DNA of 64,000 nt, taken from contig GG745328.1 in the NCBI GenBank assembly GCA_000151295.1, positions 1,239,585 through 1,303,584 of the forward strand, written 5' to 3'. Shown here piece after piece: positions 1 through 12,011 of this stretch. Position 1 is the stretch's first letter; each line of letters opens with the position of its first letter. The position numbers and the translations under genes are program-made. The DNA is from Allomyces macrogynus ATCC 38327. Taxonomy: Eukaryota; Blastocladiomycota; Blastocladiomycetes; Blastocladiales; Blastocladiaceae. The notes beneath the pieces are model-generated. The model was not told the origin of the DNA. It did no database searches and saw only the letters and a program-made list of their open reading frames with translations.

Positions 1-226
1 TCGGAGTTGCTGTAGTGGTAGGCATTTCCTCCGGCCTTGCTTTCGCCACGGTTGCACCAGTGGTTGCCCGACGAGTTGGTGCCGCTTTCGTAGTACGAGC
101 AGCCCTTGCCCTTGCCCTGTTGAGTACCGCCAGTTGGTGAGTATCGACAATGCTTCGATCAAGCGCGCCTAGCGCGGCGGATGCGCCTGACGGGCAACTC
201 GCGCCGGCAGCTCGACAGCATACCAT
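1..226 (-). CDS. left-edge fragment, small Gly/Ser/Tyr-rich protein
   Basis: Partial gene running off the left edge. A one-codon first exon (ATG at 226-224) is followed by a GTATGC donor, and an acceptor reading CAACAG leads into an exon from 116 to the edge. The reconstructed start is MGKGKGCSYY, followed by a segment rich in Ser, Asn, Gly and Tyr that contains NHWCNRGESK and ends AYHYSNS at the edge. The composition resembles small fungal proteins with repeated Tyr/Asn/Gly-rich motifs of unknown function. I do not recognise a domain. A start codon split off by an intron is inferred, not proven. The competing frame across the same bases gives an Arg/Leu-rich peptide that looks like noise. 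Confidence 0.4.
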   Translation of the reverse strand, partial: MVCCRAAGASCPSGASAALGALDRSIVDTHQLAVLNRARARAARTTKAAPTRRATTGATVAKARPEEMPTTTATP

Positions 227-788
227 TTTGGTGAACAGACGCGAGGTCGTGGTGTGCGGATCGAGCGAGGCAGCGTGAGGAGAAGGCTGGGCTTGAGCGC
301 TCAGCAAGAAAACTGTGGAGGTATGAGGAGAAAGAGCGAAAGCGCGTCGTGCCGGTCGTTTTAAGCGCGATTCAGCAAAGCATCCGCGCGCGGGATCGAG
401 AGGCAAGGGGACGGTCGCAAACAGCCGGAAATCCTGCCTGTGCCGAACGCTGTCGAACGAGCGTGTGCGCATGAGAAGGTCCAAAATCGGACAAATTTCT
501 GCCAAGATGCTGCCAACGCGATGGGTTTGGCGTGTGGCCGGGTAAAGCAGTACAGGCCGCTGGCTGGTGCTGTCTAAGTCCACGCCCAACGACGACCAAC
601 AATCCGCAAAAAAAACTCTATCGTCCTTTGGAACATTATGGAAAAACGCCAACAAGAACACTGCGCTGTACAGCGATATGGCGGCCCATGCCGCAGGGCC
701 AGACGGTGGCAAACGGCAACCCGATACAAAAAAGTGCGCGGCCCGGCTGTGGCCCAAAGGCCGAGGTTACTCGCACAAAGAATTCAAA
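227..788. other. intergenic, no gene supported
   Basis: This stretch separates the left-edge fragment from the 3' end of the CHS4-like gene. Open frames exist on both strands, but they are Arg/Pro/Ala-rich shadows with no recognisable motif. I see no RNA gene. Confidence 0.5.
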
Positions 789-2645
789 TCACATGATGAT
801 ACAATCGCCCTTGTCGCGCTTTTCGGTAGGCATCTCGCGCACGGCGTTATGCTTCAGGTACTGGAGCCGCTCCATGGCCTTGCGGCTCCCCTGCGCGGCC
901 GCCCTATCCAAATCCAAAAAGTGATCCCGGTCAATCTCGACTGCAACGTCGCGTCGCAAGCAAGATTGCTACACGTACCGCTGGTACCATCGCCGTGCCT
1001 CGTCCAAATTCGAGGGAACGCCAATGCCCATTTCCGAGTAGTACCCGACGGCAAACTCGGCCTTGCTCAGTCCCTTGTCGGCAGCTCGCCGAGCCCACGC
1101 GTAGGCCTGCTCGTCGTTCGACGGCAGCACGCCCTCGGCACCCTCGAGGTACCAACCCGACAGGGCCAATTCGGCGTCCGGGTGTCCCTGCTCAGCCGCG
1201 CGCGTAAACCACATGATCGACCCTTTCGGGTCGATTGGGCAGTTGAGGTCGCCGTCCTGAAAGCACATGCCGAGACGGTACTGCGACGGCGCGTAGCCGA
1301 GTTGTGCGGCCTGTCAAGCAAGGAAAGTGGATCGTCAGTTCATGCAAGTTTTGAGTCGATGAAAGCGGAGAAACGTCCACCCACCTGCGTGTACAAGTCG
1401 AGCGCGTAGCTCGGGTCGGGCAATATCAGGTTGAGCAAATCCTCGGACCGCGAATCGGCATTGGCGTGGCCCGGAGGGGGTGGCGGCTCGTGCAAGAGTG
1501 CCAATTCGTGCAGCGCCTGCGGGTTGTCCTGATCGGCGACCAACGCGGCGCGCTTGAGCATGGTGATGCCTTCGCGCGGGTTGCGCGTCGTGCCGAGCTC
1601 GCCGTGCAGCAGGATCAGCGCCAGCTTGTACATGGCCGGCGGATCGCCGAGCGCAGCGGCCTGCACGACAAATTGAGGTGGTCAGATTCGGTACTCGCAG
1701 AACTTCGCCACAAGCGGTCGTTGGTCATACCTTGCGATAGAATTTGACGGCGCGGCTCGCGTCGCGCTTGGTGCCAGCACCGACCTCGTAGCACACGGCG
1801 ACGCGGTACGTAGACCCCGGGTGGTTGAGTTTGGACGCGGCCAAGTACAGGTTGAACGCCTTTTCGTGGTCAACGGGCAGCGACAGCGCGCCATTGCCGT
1901 GGCATTCGGCGAGGTAGACCATGGCCTCGGGGCACGGCGGCGTGCGTGCGCCATTCAACCCACCCGGACCGCGATCAGCGAGCCGCTTGGCCCACTTCAA
2001 TGCCTCACCGTGCAACAAACCGACATTCTTGGCCGCGACGCGCGGGTCTGGCTCCTGCGACGCAACCTCGTCGGCGAGCGTGACGAGGTACCGCACGAAA
2101 TCCAAGTGCGCGAGCGGGTCGAGGCTCACGCGCACTTCCTCGCGCAGCTGGTCGAGCGGGAGCGACGTATCGATACGAATGCCCGTGCTGGCGGCGCCAT
2201 GGTACATGCCCAGCGCTGGGTCGAGCGGGGCCTCGGTCGGCATCATTTGCGCCGAGTAGGCGGCCATGTCCTGCTGCTGCTGATAGGTGACTTGCTGCTG
2301 TTGCAATTGCAATTGCTGCTGTTGGGCGTAGTATTCTTGCGGCTGGTAGTAGGCCTGCGTCACTGGTTGCTGTATGGCCTGCGTCGCGTAGACGACTTGC
2401 TGCTGCTGCTGCTGCACTTGCGCTTGCTGCTGCATCGTGCCATACGGCGCGGGCGCGCCATATCCACCCGCTTGTTGAAGCGTCGCGTACCCGCCCGCGG
2501 CGGGCGCCTGCTGCTGGTAATACTGGTACTGCGGGGGCGCCTGTTGCTGGTAGGCCACGTTCTGCGCGTACTGCATGGGCTGCGCGGCGGCACTGCCCAT
2601 GCGCGGCGGGAACTGCTGCTGCTGCTGTTGCTGCTGCGGGTCCAT
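789..2645 (-). CDS. CHS4: Chs4/Skt5-type chitin synthase activator (Sel1 repeats, CaaX box)
   Basis: Activator/anchor of chitin synthase III-type enzymes, expected at the plasma membrane. Exons are 2645-1731, 1660-1385, 1310-979 and 903-789, giving 545 residues. The first ~190 residues are Gln-rich (poly-Q starting MDPQQQQQQQQ, encoded by CAG/CTG-type repeats). The rest is a series of Sel1/TPR-like repeats (for example AVCYEVGAGTKRD and GMCFQDGDLNC). The protein ends DCIIM, a CaaX box predicted to be farnesylated; yeast Chs4 also carries a C-terminal CaaX motif and Sel1 repeats, so the whole architecture is conserved. The last splice was chosen because it restores WYQRAAAQGSRKAMERL, a canonical terminal Sel1 repeat. 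Function comes from family knowledge; the CaaX box is read directly. Confidence 0.9.
2255..2640 (-). repeat. CAG/CTG triplet-rich, poly-Gln coding tract
   Basis: Interrupted CTG repeats on the plus strand encode the Gln-rich N-terminus of the Chs4-like protein. Runs of three to eight Gln codons alternate with Tyr/Ala/Pro. Such tracts are prone to length change. Confidence 0.8.
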
Positions 2646-3905
2646 GGCGGACGCGCGTCCTCGAACGTTGTTGGCGAGCAGCGGGTTGGCGGGACTGGCG
2701 ACTTGAAGCGGGGCAGGCGAGCGCCTGGTGGTCGGCGACGTCGGGCATGGGTGGCCCAGTTGGCAACGTTGGCAACGTTGGCCAACGCTCTCGAACGACC
2801 TGGCGCTTGCTCGTGCGCTTTTGGTGCGACTCTGACGCACTTTCTGCCGCCAGCGCCGTTTTCGTGGGGCTTTCTCGCGTTTTCTCGGCTGCTTTCAGCC
2901 GCAGAGGAAGCACGCCGGGCCAGGCCAGGTTAGGGTTTGGCTCGGCTCGCCAAACGCGGTATGGAATTGACTCACTGCCCTCCCGCTTGTTCCTCGTCGC
3001 GACCTGTGATGTTGTGCTGTGCGACATCGATGGCCCGACCGCGACGACAACGACGACGACAGCCTCTTCTCCAGCAACCCAACTCAGCGCAGTCGGCTCG
3101 GCATCAATCCATCAACGCTTTGCGCCAAGTGACATCAGCGCGCAAGCCCTTCGTGAGCATCGAGCCGCCATGTCCGACCAACAGTACTTGCCGACCATGT
3201 CTTGCGACAGCACGAACCGTGACCGCGCACGACACTGCCAATGTCTTTGCAACCACCCGGACCGGAAATTGACCCCCGTTCTTGGTGGTCTAGACCCGCG
3301 CCGCCCGTGCGCGTCAAGGATGAGGCCGGCCGGACTAGCAACGGCAACAGCGCTGCCCAGTCTCGTATGTACTCTCGGCCACGCGCAAACGCCATGGTCA
3401 TTCTCCTGCCTGGTCGCTGACGCGAAGACCACTGTCTCGCTAATTAGCCGCGGCCTCCAGACAGAAGCGCTCGCTCCCGCAGGACACTCCGTCGCCCAAT
3501 GCAACAGGTCGCAGCGTCATCTTCACGACGCTTCCATTGGAGCCGAACCTTTGCTCTGCGTCCGCGACGGAAGCTGACACAGCTCTCCACACGGCCTTCT
3601 GTAGGCGACGCGAAGCGCCGCGCCGTGGCCACACCATCATCGCCTGCCGCTGCTCGGCCGGTTCCACCACCCCACGCTGATCCGGCCATCATGATCAAGG
3701 CCGAGCGCGCGCACCCGCCACCTCCACCAGCGTTCGCTGACCAGGCGCCGTATCACTCTCCACCCGGAACCATGCCGGTACGTCGACGTTGAACGCGTCA
3801 CGGCGCGGCGCCCCATGGTTGAACCAAAAATGATAAGTCTGTGACTCCTCTAGCTTCCACTCGGCGTACCCTACCCCTTTTAGCCCGCACGGGTATGCGG
3901 TGCCC
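2646..3905. other. intergenic / 5' region between CHS4 and the HLTF-like gene
   Basis: About 1.2 kb between divergent genes, presumably a shared promoter region. A strong intron-like pair (GTACGT at 3778, CCTTTTAG ending at 3883) lies just upstream of the HLTF-like start and is probably a 5'-UTR intron. An upstream ATG at 3691 opens a short Pro-rich frame, but its phase does not join the downstream frame. Nothing else here is convincingly coding. Confidence 0.5.
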
Positions 3906-6900
3906 ATGCCGGCCACGCACCCGATGCCCGGCATGGTGCCCGCAGCGTTTTCCCAGCTCATGGCCCATCCGCCCGCAGCCTCGCCCGAGCTCTATCAAGC
4001 GCTGACAGCCGGGTTCGTTGTCCCGCCTCCGGCCCAACCGGTACCACCCACCATGGGCGCGCCGCGTCCCGCGACACCCATTCGGATCGACGCGTCATCG
4101 TCGCCGTTGCCAATGGCCGCTCGGCCGTCCACTGCGGTGCACCCAAATGCCGCGCCGGCGCCGGCGCCAACACAACCGAATGCGGCTCCTGCTCGGCCGC
4201 CGGCCGCTGCTGCCGCTGCCGTCCCCGCGGTCGCGGCGAATGGCGCGGCTCCCAACGCTGGTCTGACCGTCAACGATTACCTGCTCAAGACGTCCGAGAT
4301 CAACGCGGAGAGCGACGACGAGTTTTTGATGGAGTGCGCACGCGTTCGCACCAACGTTGTCGGTCCGTTCGTCTCTTTCACGCAATGGATTCATCCAGAG
4401 AATGTGGTCCTGACATCGAGTCGATCTAGGCATCCAAAATTATTACGGCTTTGTTGAGGAGGGCGACGATGTGGTGCTGCTGCGCGATCCCGAGAACCAG
4501 TTTGGTACGCTTTGCATTTGCGTTGACCGACTCTCGGGGGCAATTTCTCACCCTGGTGTTTGCGTTTGGGGGGGGGGGGGGGATACAGACCCGCACGCGA
4601 TCCGAGTCGACAATGTCCTCGAGATACAAGTCGGCTTCCTGCCCGCATCCGTCGCCAAAGTCCTTGGGCCGCTCATCGAAGGCAATCGCATACAGACGCA
4701 AGGTACAACTTGTATTTGACAGGTAATGACTACCAGCGCCGCGTCATCACCCGCTGACCCTCCATTGTCATTTCCGGTACACGTAGCCAAGGCGATTGGC
4801 GAGCCCACGGCCACGACGCTCCCGATCGACATTCGCGTTTTCACGCCGCCCGGCAACAACGACAGGATCCGCGTGTGCCTCGAGCAGTTCGACCTGCTCC
4901 CAAAGCCGCGGCAAACGCGGCCTGGTCGCACGCCGGCGTCGGCCAACAGCAAGGTGCCCATCACGGTCGCGGGCACGATTGCGTTCCCGGGCGACAATAT
5001 CGTTGCCGCGTTCCAACCCGTGGCGTATCAATCCGCGGCGGTGCCGGCGCCCATCCCACCTCCCCCCGCTCCCGTCGTCGATCTCGCCGCGACGGCCGAA
5101 GAAATGTGGCAGCAGCTCCTGCAGGCCGGCGACTACGACGAGGGCGGCGGCCGCGTGATCATGGACTCGATTGGGATGAAGGAGCAGGAGCTGTCGGCGC
5201 TGCCCGAGGCACCGCAGCCGACGGGCATGATGTCGGAACTGCTGCCATACCAGAAGCAAGGGCTCGGGTGGCTGCTCAATGCCGAGCATCCGCGCACGCC
5301 GTCGGCCATGGTCGAGTCGCAGATTTGGACGATTCGCAACATCAATGGCGCGCATGTGTATTGGAACCGCGCGTCGCGCGCGCAGGCGCAGGGCGTGCCG
5401 CGGCTCTACCGCGGCGGGATTCTCGCCGACGATATGGGGCTGGGCAAGACGATTCAGATCCTCGCGCTGATTCTGTCGGACGCAAATGGCGCAGGGTTCG
5501 TAGCCGAGCCGGGCGAAGTCAGCCCGTCGTACTGCAACGCAACGCTGATTGTGTGCCCGCTGTCCGTCGTCGGCAACTGGACGCAGCAGATCGAGGCACA
5601 CGTTGAGCCGGGCCGGTTGCGGTACCACATGTTCCACGGCAACAACCGCAACAAGGACCCCCGGTATTTGCAGAGCATGGACATGTGCGTCTCCAATTCT
5701 TGTCGACGTTTCTTTCGGGGTTGCTTGGCACTGACTCGTCGTTTGGGTCCCTCTTTCGACAGCGTCATCACGACCTACTCCATCATGAGCCTGCACACCG
5801 AGGACACGCCGCTGCACCGCGTCCGCTGGCGCCGCGTCGTGCTCGACGAAGGGCACATTATTCGCGTGCGCACGACCAAGAATGCGAGCGCCGCCTGCAA
5901 TCTCATTGCCGAGCGCAAGTGGGGTACGTGTCAATGCACGAACACGTTTTGATCCCCACAAACGGGCGGACTAACATGTCTGCGACGTTTGGGTAGTACT
6001 AACGGGCACGCCGCTGCACAACAAGCTCGAGGATCTCTACAGCTTGCTCAAATTTCTCGAGTTCTTCCCATTCGATCAGCTGCAGCAGTGGAAGTCGACG
6101 ATCGAGCGCCCACTCAAGCAGAAGCGCCGCGACGCCATGACCACGTTCCAGGAACTCGTGCGCATGCTGTGTCTGCGGCGCACCAAGGCCATGGAGCTCT
6201 CGGGCAAGCCGATTCTCGAACTGCCGAAAATCACGTACCTCGTGCACAAGGTGGCGTTCCGCGGCGAGGAGCGGCGGCTCTACGTCAAGTGGGAAGCCAA
6301 GTCGCGGCAAGCTTACGAAGAGTATATGCGTGAGCAAGCCGAGCGCAAGGCGCTGCGCGACGCCGGATTCGAAGTCGGGCCCGGTGATAATCTGCGCGTG
6401 ATTTGCAACATGCTCAAGTACCTGACACGGCTGCGGCAGCTGTGCAACCATCGCGCGCTCGTCGAGAAGGATAATTCGCCGAAAGTCGGGTCCAAGACGC
6501 AGTTGCTCGCCATTTTGCGCGACCATGTGGCCGACGATTGTGCGCTGTGTCTGTCGGCCATGCGCACACCTGCGATCACAGCGTGTAGCCACATGTTTTG
6601 CTCGGAATGTATTCGGCCGGTCCTCGACAAGGTCAAGTCGTGCCCGCAGTGCCAGGCGCTGCTCGAGGAGAACCAGGTGTACGAGTTGCCGCAGGACGCT
6701 GACGGGGACGAGGTCGCGGCCGTCGAGCGCGAAATGGCGGCGGCGGGGCACATGCATTTCACGACGAACGACTTCTTGAGCAGTTCCAAGATCGACGCAC
6801 TGGTACGTTGCGTTGGCTCTTCTCTCCAAGTGAGTCGTGCCGAATGTTTGCTCACCGTTCATGACCTTGCTAGATGACGTTCCTCGAGACGGCGCGCACG

Positions 6901-7423
6901 CGCGACTCGACGACCAAGTCCATCATTTTCAGTCAGTGGACGTCGATGATGGACCTGATCGAAGTGCCGCTGCGGCAGCGCGGGTTCCAGTTTGTGCGGC
7001 TCGACGGCACCTTGACGCGGCGCGACCGCGACGAGGCCATTGACCAGTTCCAGTCGGACAACACCATTTCCGTGTTCTTGATTTCGCTGTCGTGCGGTGC
7101 GACGGGGCTCAACCTCGTGGCCGCGACGAACTGTTTCCTCGTCGAGCCGTGGTGGAACCCGCAGATTGAGCGGCAAGCGATCGGTACGGACCGCCATTCT
7201 GTTGTCGAGTGCTGGACAACGATGGCTAATTCATATGCCCCGGCACGATTTGCAGATCGCATTTACCGTATCGGGCAAACGCGGCCCGTCACGGTCGTGC
7301 GGTTCGCGATGGAGAACTCGGTCGAGGAGCGCGTGCTCTTGCTACAGGAAAAGAAGCGCAAAATGGCTGAGGACGCCTTTGGCGAGGGGTCGACGCAGCA
7401 TGACAAGGTGTCGCGCGCGGTGC

Positions 7424-7464
<41 letters not shown>

Positions 7465-7603
7465 AATGGCGCGACCGGTCGGAGTGGATGTAATTGACTC
7501 GGCATTCGATTGGTAGACACGCTTGGAGGACATTCGCGCGCTGCTCGGCGAGGCGTCGGCCGACGACCAGCGGCTGGCGGCCGAGTTGGACGAGGAGCTC
7601 TGA
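3906..7603 (+). CDS. HLTF: HLTF/Rad5-family SNF2 ATPase with HIRAN and RING domains
   Basis: DNA translocase and ubiquitin ligase of the Rad5/HLTF family, expected to act in the nucleus in fork reversal and PCNA polyubiquitination. Exons are 3906-4362, 4430-4504, 4589-4702, 4787-5684, 5763-5923, 5997-6802, 6874-7183, 7256-7419 and 7517-7603, giving about 1023 residues. Order: Pro/Ala-rich N-terminus; HIRAN domain (~150-210, VVGIQNYYGFVEEGDDV and DPHAIRV); SNF2 ATPase with Walker A DDMGLGKT (~430) and DEGH box (~544; Rad5/HLTF proteins use DEGH); C3HC4 RING embedded between the helicase lobes (~749-787, CALCLSAM to CPQC); second helicase lobe ending RIYRIGQTRPV. HIRAN plus inserted RING separates it from Rad16 and INO80-type proteins. 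The start is uncertain: the ATG at 3906 is the first in frame downstream of a likely 5'-UTR intron. Confidence 0.9.
4568..4582 (+). repeat. poly-G tract (15 nt) inside an intron
   Basis: Fifteen consecutive G lie within the second intron of the HLTF-like gene, six bases before its acceptor ATACAG. There is no normal polypyrimidine tract. Confidence 0.9.
7426..7461 (+). repeat. poly-T tract (36 nt) inside an intron
   Basis: A 36-base T run starts six bases after the donor GTGCGG of the last intron (7420-7516) of the HLTF-like gene. The exact length is likely unstable between isolates or reads. Confidence 0.9.
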
Positions 7604-7855
7604 GCCGAGCGCAAAGCACCCGGCGAATGAGGGCGAGGTGAGTGCTGCAGAGGCGCGTGGGTCAGTGGAATCATTTGATTAATTTTGTTTTCGGCTGGTG
7701 TTGTTCGACGGGTGTGCTTTTTGATGCCGAGACTTCGAAAATCGAATACAACATACACGTTGGTGTGCATTACTCTGCGATTCGTGCCCCCCAGTCCCCA
7801 CCATGAAGAAATCAGTCTCTTCCCTCCTCCTCCCTCCTCCTCCCTCTGCGCCGTG

Positions 7856-10800
7856 CTATCCCTTGAGAATCGAAACGAGCTTGGACCGGACCACAAGCTG
7901 ATAGACAGGACCAATTGTGGCCAAGAAGGCTGACACGACGCTGCTCGCCACGACAATCGTCGCGAGCGGCCACGGAAATCTCGAATCAATCGGGCTCTGC
8001 GTCAGGATTGCGCGCTGGGCGGACATGGTCCAGCTCATACCGGTGCCCACGACCATCTAGGGAAGCGCGGAGCAAGGTGAGCGGAAGGTGCTTGTCGAGC
8101 GAAACGCGGACCGGGTGGAGAAGAAAGCGCACCCCGAGCACAAACGCGGACATGATGAGAATCAGCGACTCGTAATAATAGAGCCGCATCACAGCGAGCC
8201 GGCCAAGGCCGAGTGATCGGAGAATACTAGTCAAAGTCACAACCCGTCAGGTGCACAACTTTGACCACGTACAAGACCAGCAGGCATACCGCCAACGTAC
8301 CCAATCTCCTTGGCCTGCTCCGTGATATTCACGTACATGCTCGTATTCAACGAAAAGAAGGTGATCACCATAATCAACCCCGTCACGATATTGAAAATCA
8401 TCCCCAACGCATCACTCGCCTGCGTCGACCCTTGCAGCAACGTCTCGATATCGAGAATACTCTCATACCCGAGCAACGCCGCCACTTCCCGGCGCACCTG
8501 GCGAAACGCGCGTGTTGACAACTTCGGATCCAGCTTCAAGTAAAACGCGCGCATCGGCAAATCCGAGATCCCAGCGTACTGCCCTTGCGTCCAATTAAGA
8601 AACGTCGGCAGCGACACGAGCAAGTCCTGCGACCCGCGCGCGAATGCCGTGAGCGTGAACCCGGGCGCGGCGGTCGCGAAGAACAGCGGCCAGACGGGGA
8701 ACAAGTCGCGCTTGGTCCGTGCACCGTTGCGCGACCGCAAGACCGCGACGACCGGGTCGTCAAAATGCGCGAGGTGCAGCTGGTCCTGGTAATACGCGGC
8801 AGTCACGGCCGAGTGCTGTCCCTTGTGCGAATACAGCTGTTCCGACGGCGAGTAGGGCGGCACGTGCGGGTCGTACCCACGCGTCTGCAAAAAACCGGCG
8901 GGGATCATGGCGAAAAAGCCTGGGGACACGCCGTAAATATTCTGGGATCCGGTATAAGTGCGGCCCAAGTTCCCGATTTGCGACTGCAGAGATTGCGACG
9001 CGACGCCCACGTCGTCGAGCGAGTAAGTCGACCAGGCGAAGGCGAGAACCGCCGGGTTGTTTATCGCGTACGCCTCGAGCGCGTCCTTGACAATAATCGG
9101 TGCCGGCAGGCCCGTGAGGACGCGCGCGTCGGAGAAGACGACAACGTCGCCGCCGAGGTTCTTGCGGTGGTCGTACTGCAACGCGCTCATTTGCACTTGC
9201 GCGGTCACGGCGAGGAACACGATAAACGAGAGCGACAACGCGTAGAGCATCGACGTTTTCCGGTTGCGGCGGCGGTGCGAGATCAGGTTGGTCTCGACGA
9301 GCGGCGGTAACGCGCGGTTCTCGAAGAACAAGATGGTGAAGAGCACTCGCGTGAAGACGGTCTCGAACAACTGCAGGAAATTGCTCGCCACAACAACGAG
9401 CCCGCCAATCATGCCAATCAAAATGGCCAGGAAAATGTTGAAGAGCAGCGGCAGGTCGTCGGTGAGCAGTGCGAGGGGCAGGAAATAGTAGATTCCAAAC
9501 CCGACGAGGGCCAGGACCAGGCCAATGATGGCGAGGAGTGGGTCAAACGACGTCTTGGCGCGCTCGACCGTAATGGTCGTCATCTTGACCGCGGATCGGT
9601 ACCGGTCCAGCGAGTCATGCAAGTTGAGCGACAGAGCTTGCCGAACTGGACCGATCGATGCGAGCACGGGCACGACAATGGCCATGCCGACGCACGCGCC
9701 GATCGACGCAGGTGTCAGGTATGGGCTCATGGTAATGTTGAGGAACGCCTCCAGCTTGCCCTTGAGCGCGCCAAAGCCGGCCTGCGAGACGCCGAGACCG
9801 AGAAACAGCGCCGGAATCGAGTAGGAGAGTGCTTGCATCTGGAGGGAAAAGCAGCACAAGAAAATGGTCAATTCTTGTCTCCGCAGACAATCAAGCCGAG
9901 CTGCTCATCGATGCGTACCACAATGAGCAGAAGCAGCAACGTGCGGTTCATTCCAATCATGCGCAGCACGCCGAGCTCAAACGTCTTGGTCTCGACCGAG
10001 ACCATAAGCAGGCAATAGACCAAGAACACAGACAGCCCGCCGAGCGTGATCAGGATCAGCGACAGGATGAGGTTGACAAACGAGGCCAGCTGGTTGGTCG
10101 CGTCAAGTTGGCGCATGACGCTCACGTCCATGAACCCGACGCGGAACAGCAGCTCGTTGGCCCACGTGTAGATGGGTCTGGAAATCTCGTTCAAGTCGGA
10201 CGTCAGGAACTGCGGGTAGTGTGGCACTTGACGGTTCATGACCACGTGTTGCACGGAATGGTAAATGGTGTGCGCGACACGGCCAAGCGCGGCCACAAAC
10301 GACGGCGGGTGCAGCGGGTGCAAATTGTCCTTGACGTAGGCGGCGATGGTCGCGTAGTCGAGGAACAGCACGTCGCGGCGCGACGTCTCGCCCTTGCCCA
10401 GGAAATTGGGCAAAACAGCGGAAACGCGCACAGGGAGCGCGAGTTGCTGCATGGCATAGCTCGGGACGGCCGAGAGCGAGAAGGACCGCTGCGCGAGCGT
10501 GTACGAGTACTCGATCAGGTTCGTGCTATTCGAAACAAAAGACAAGTGAGCAAGAATATGACCATCATCGCAGAATAGCAGTTGCAACGACCGTACAGAG
10601 CGCTCGTGACGATTATGTAGTCGTTGACCTGCACGCCGAGAGCATCGGCCACGTCCTGGACCAGGACCACGGTCCCTGGCTTGATGCGATTGATGGGCCA
10701 GTTGGTCCCGATTCCAGCCAGCGCCTCGCGCTGCGCGTCGAGCAGAAATAGCTTGAATCGACCGCCAATCGAACACATGGTGCTCGCGCACTCGGCCCGG

Positions 10801-11527
10801 CCCGAACACTGCTGGCGCGACGCCTGGATGCGGGCCAGCAGGGCCGGATCCGACGTGGTGACGGCCGGCATGCCTGTATAGGGGTACGTGGCCTCGGCAG
10901 GGGACGAGGTGTCGAATCCGTCGCATCGTGCAGCCGAGTAGACAGCGACGTCGAGATCGTTGAACCGTGGCGAGTGGAACACGTAGGGCGACGATGGGGA
11001 CGACGAGCTCGCGGATCCACCTGGATCGAGGGCGGTCGGGAAAGTTTCGGCCAAGCGCGTGTAGTTGAGGTGCTTGACCGCGGCGGAGGCCGACGGGTAG
11101 AGGACCAAGTCGACTTGGCCGACTTGGGCCTCAGCGAGCGAGAGGAAAATGAGTGGCGCGTAGCCCGTGGTGGAGACGAGAAGGGCGGCAACGACAACAA
11201 CGAGCCAGACGACGGCCATTCCCAGGCAATAGTGACCACGTTGCCGTGGGCCTCGCGCCACGCGAGCGACGCGGCGAGTTGCCATGAAGCAGGCGGGGTT
11301 GGGCCGTGCTTTGGCGCTCGAGGAGGTGAGGGCGAAGCAGGGGACGGCTCAGGATCTGGTGGACGAGCGTGGGCGACAGGAGCAGGTCGTTCAGGAGCAG
11401 CCGGCTTGAGCAGCAGCGAGTCCTTGGATCCGGTCGCTGGCGGTCGACAGTTGACAGGTGGGGGAAGGGCACTCGACGAAGCGCTGACGGGGGGTGCTGC
11501 AGGATCGAAAGCCGGAGCGGGGGCCAT
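7856..11527 (-). CDS. FtsX/MacB-type ABC-transporter permease, two FtsX domains
   Basis: Multi-pass membrane protein of the FtsX permease superfamily. Exons are ~11527-10597, 10525-9919, 9838-8301, 8226-8133 and 8056-7856. One TM helix (VVWLVVVVAALLVS) is followed by a ~250-residue extracytoplasmic region, a first FtsX block (LVYCLLMVSVETKTFELGVL, then helices), further TM helices, a second ~300-residue soluble domain, and a second FtsX block (EIGILRSLGLGRLAVMRL, then SWTMSAQRAILTQ and a last helix). The ETKTFELGVLRMIG and QAKEIGILRSLG signatures are those of FtsX cytoplasmic loops. No nucleotide-binding domain is encoded next to it. Conserved frame continuity makes exons 2-5 secure. The N-terminus is not: SLAWREAHGNVVTIAW is in a different frame from the first TM helix at about 11,220. 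An annotation without that join would start at 11285 (1042 residues). Substrate unknown. Confidence 0.75.
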
Positions 11528-12011
11528 TGCGGCGAGAAAGAGAGGGCGTGCGATGCCGCAGATTGCAGCTCGGCGTCGTCGTTGTCGTCGTTGTGGTTGT
11601 TCAAGCGCAAGCAGGCCCGGCGGTGGAGAAGGACACGGTTGGTTGTTGGACGGGAACGAGCGGCGGCAGGCGTCGCACGCTTCATCGCGGTCACGTTGCT
11701 AGCCATGTGGCAGCGCCGGTCGCCATGTCCTGTCCGTTCCACTCCTCTTCTTGTCTTCTTGCTCCTGCGATTTCCGCTCCGACGACGACCGCTCCTCGAT
11801 TTTATTGCCCAGCGCTGCGACTCTGCCCGCCTACTTGCTGCAACACCATGTTGGCCCACGCTCCCGCCGCCGGTAGGCTCTTCTCGCCGCTGCCACCGTC
11901 GCTCCACGCCAAAACGACGACAGCAACCCGCCCACGCCGACGCCACCCCGGGATGCACCTCAACAGTCGCTAACAGAGCTCCCTCTGTGGCCCTTTTCAA
12001 TATCTTTTGCC
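11528..12011. other. divergent intergenic region
   Basis: Lies between the permease (-) and the Dsc2-like gene (+). Open frames on both strands are Arg-, Ser- and Pro-rich without motifs. It may include the true first exon of the Dsc2-like gene, whose start is poorly defined. Confidence 0.4.

Noticed and set aside
1725..2933. Overlapping 370-residue plus-strand frame opposite the Chs4 gene
   Set aside because: It is the antisense shadow of the CAG-rich coding exon (poly-Leu from CTG repeats) with no motif. The minus frame shows Sel1 repeats and a CaaX box.
3691..3777. First coding exon of the HLTF-like gene (MIKAERAHPP)
   Set aside because: The donor GTACGT at 3778 is strong, but the exon ends in phase 0 while the only good acceptor (3883) needs phase 2, so it is treated as 5' UTR unless a one-base error exists.
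7684..7989. 215-residue minus-strand frame through the poly-T tract
   Set aside because: The frame depends on a poly-Lys stretch from the intronic T run and has no conserved sequence.
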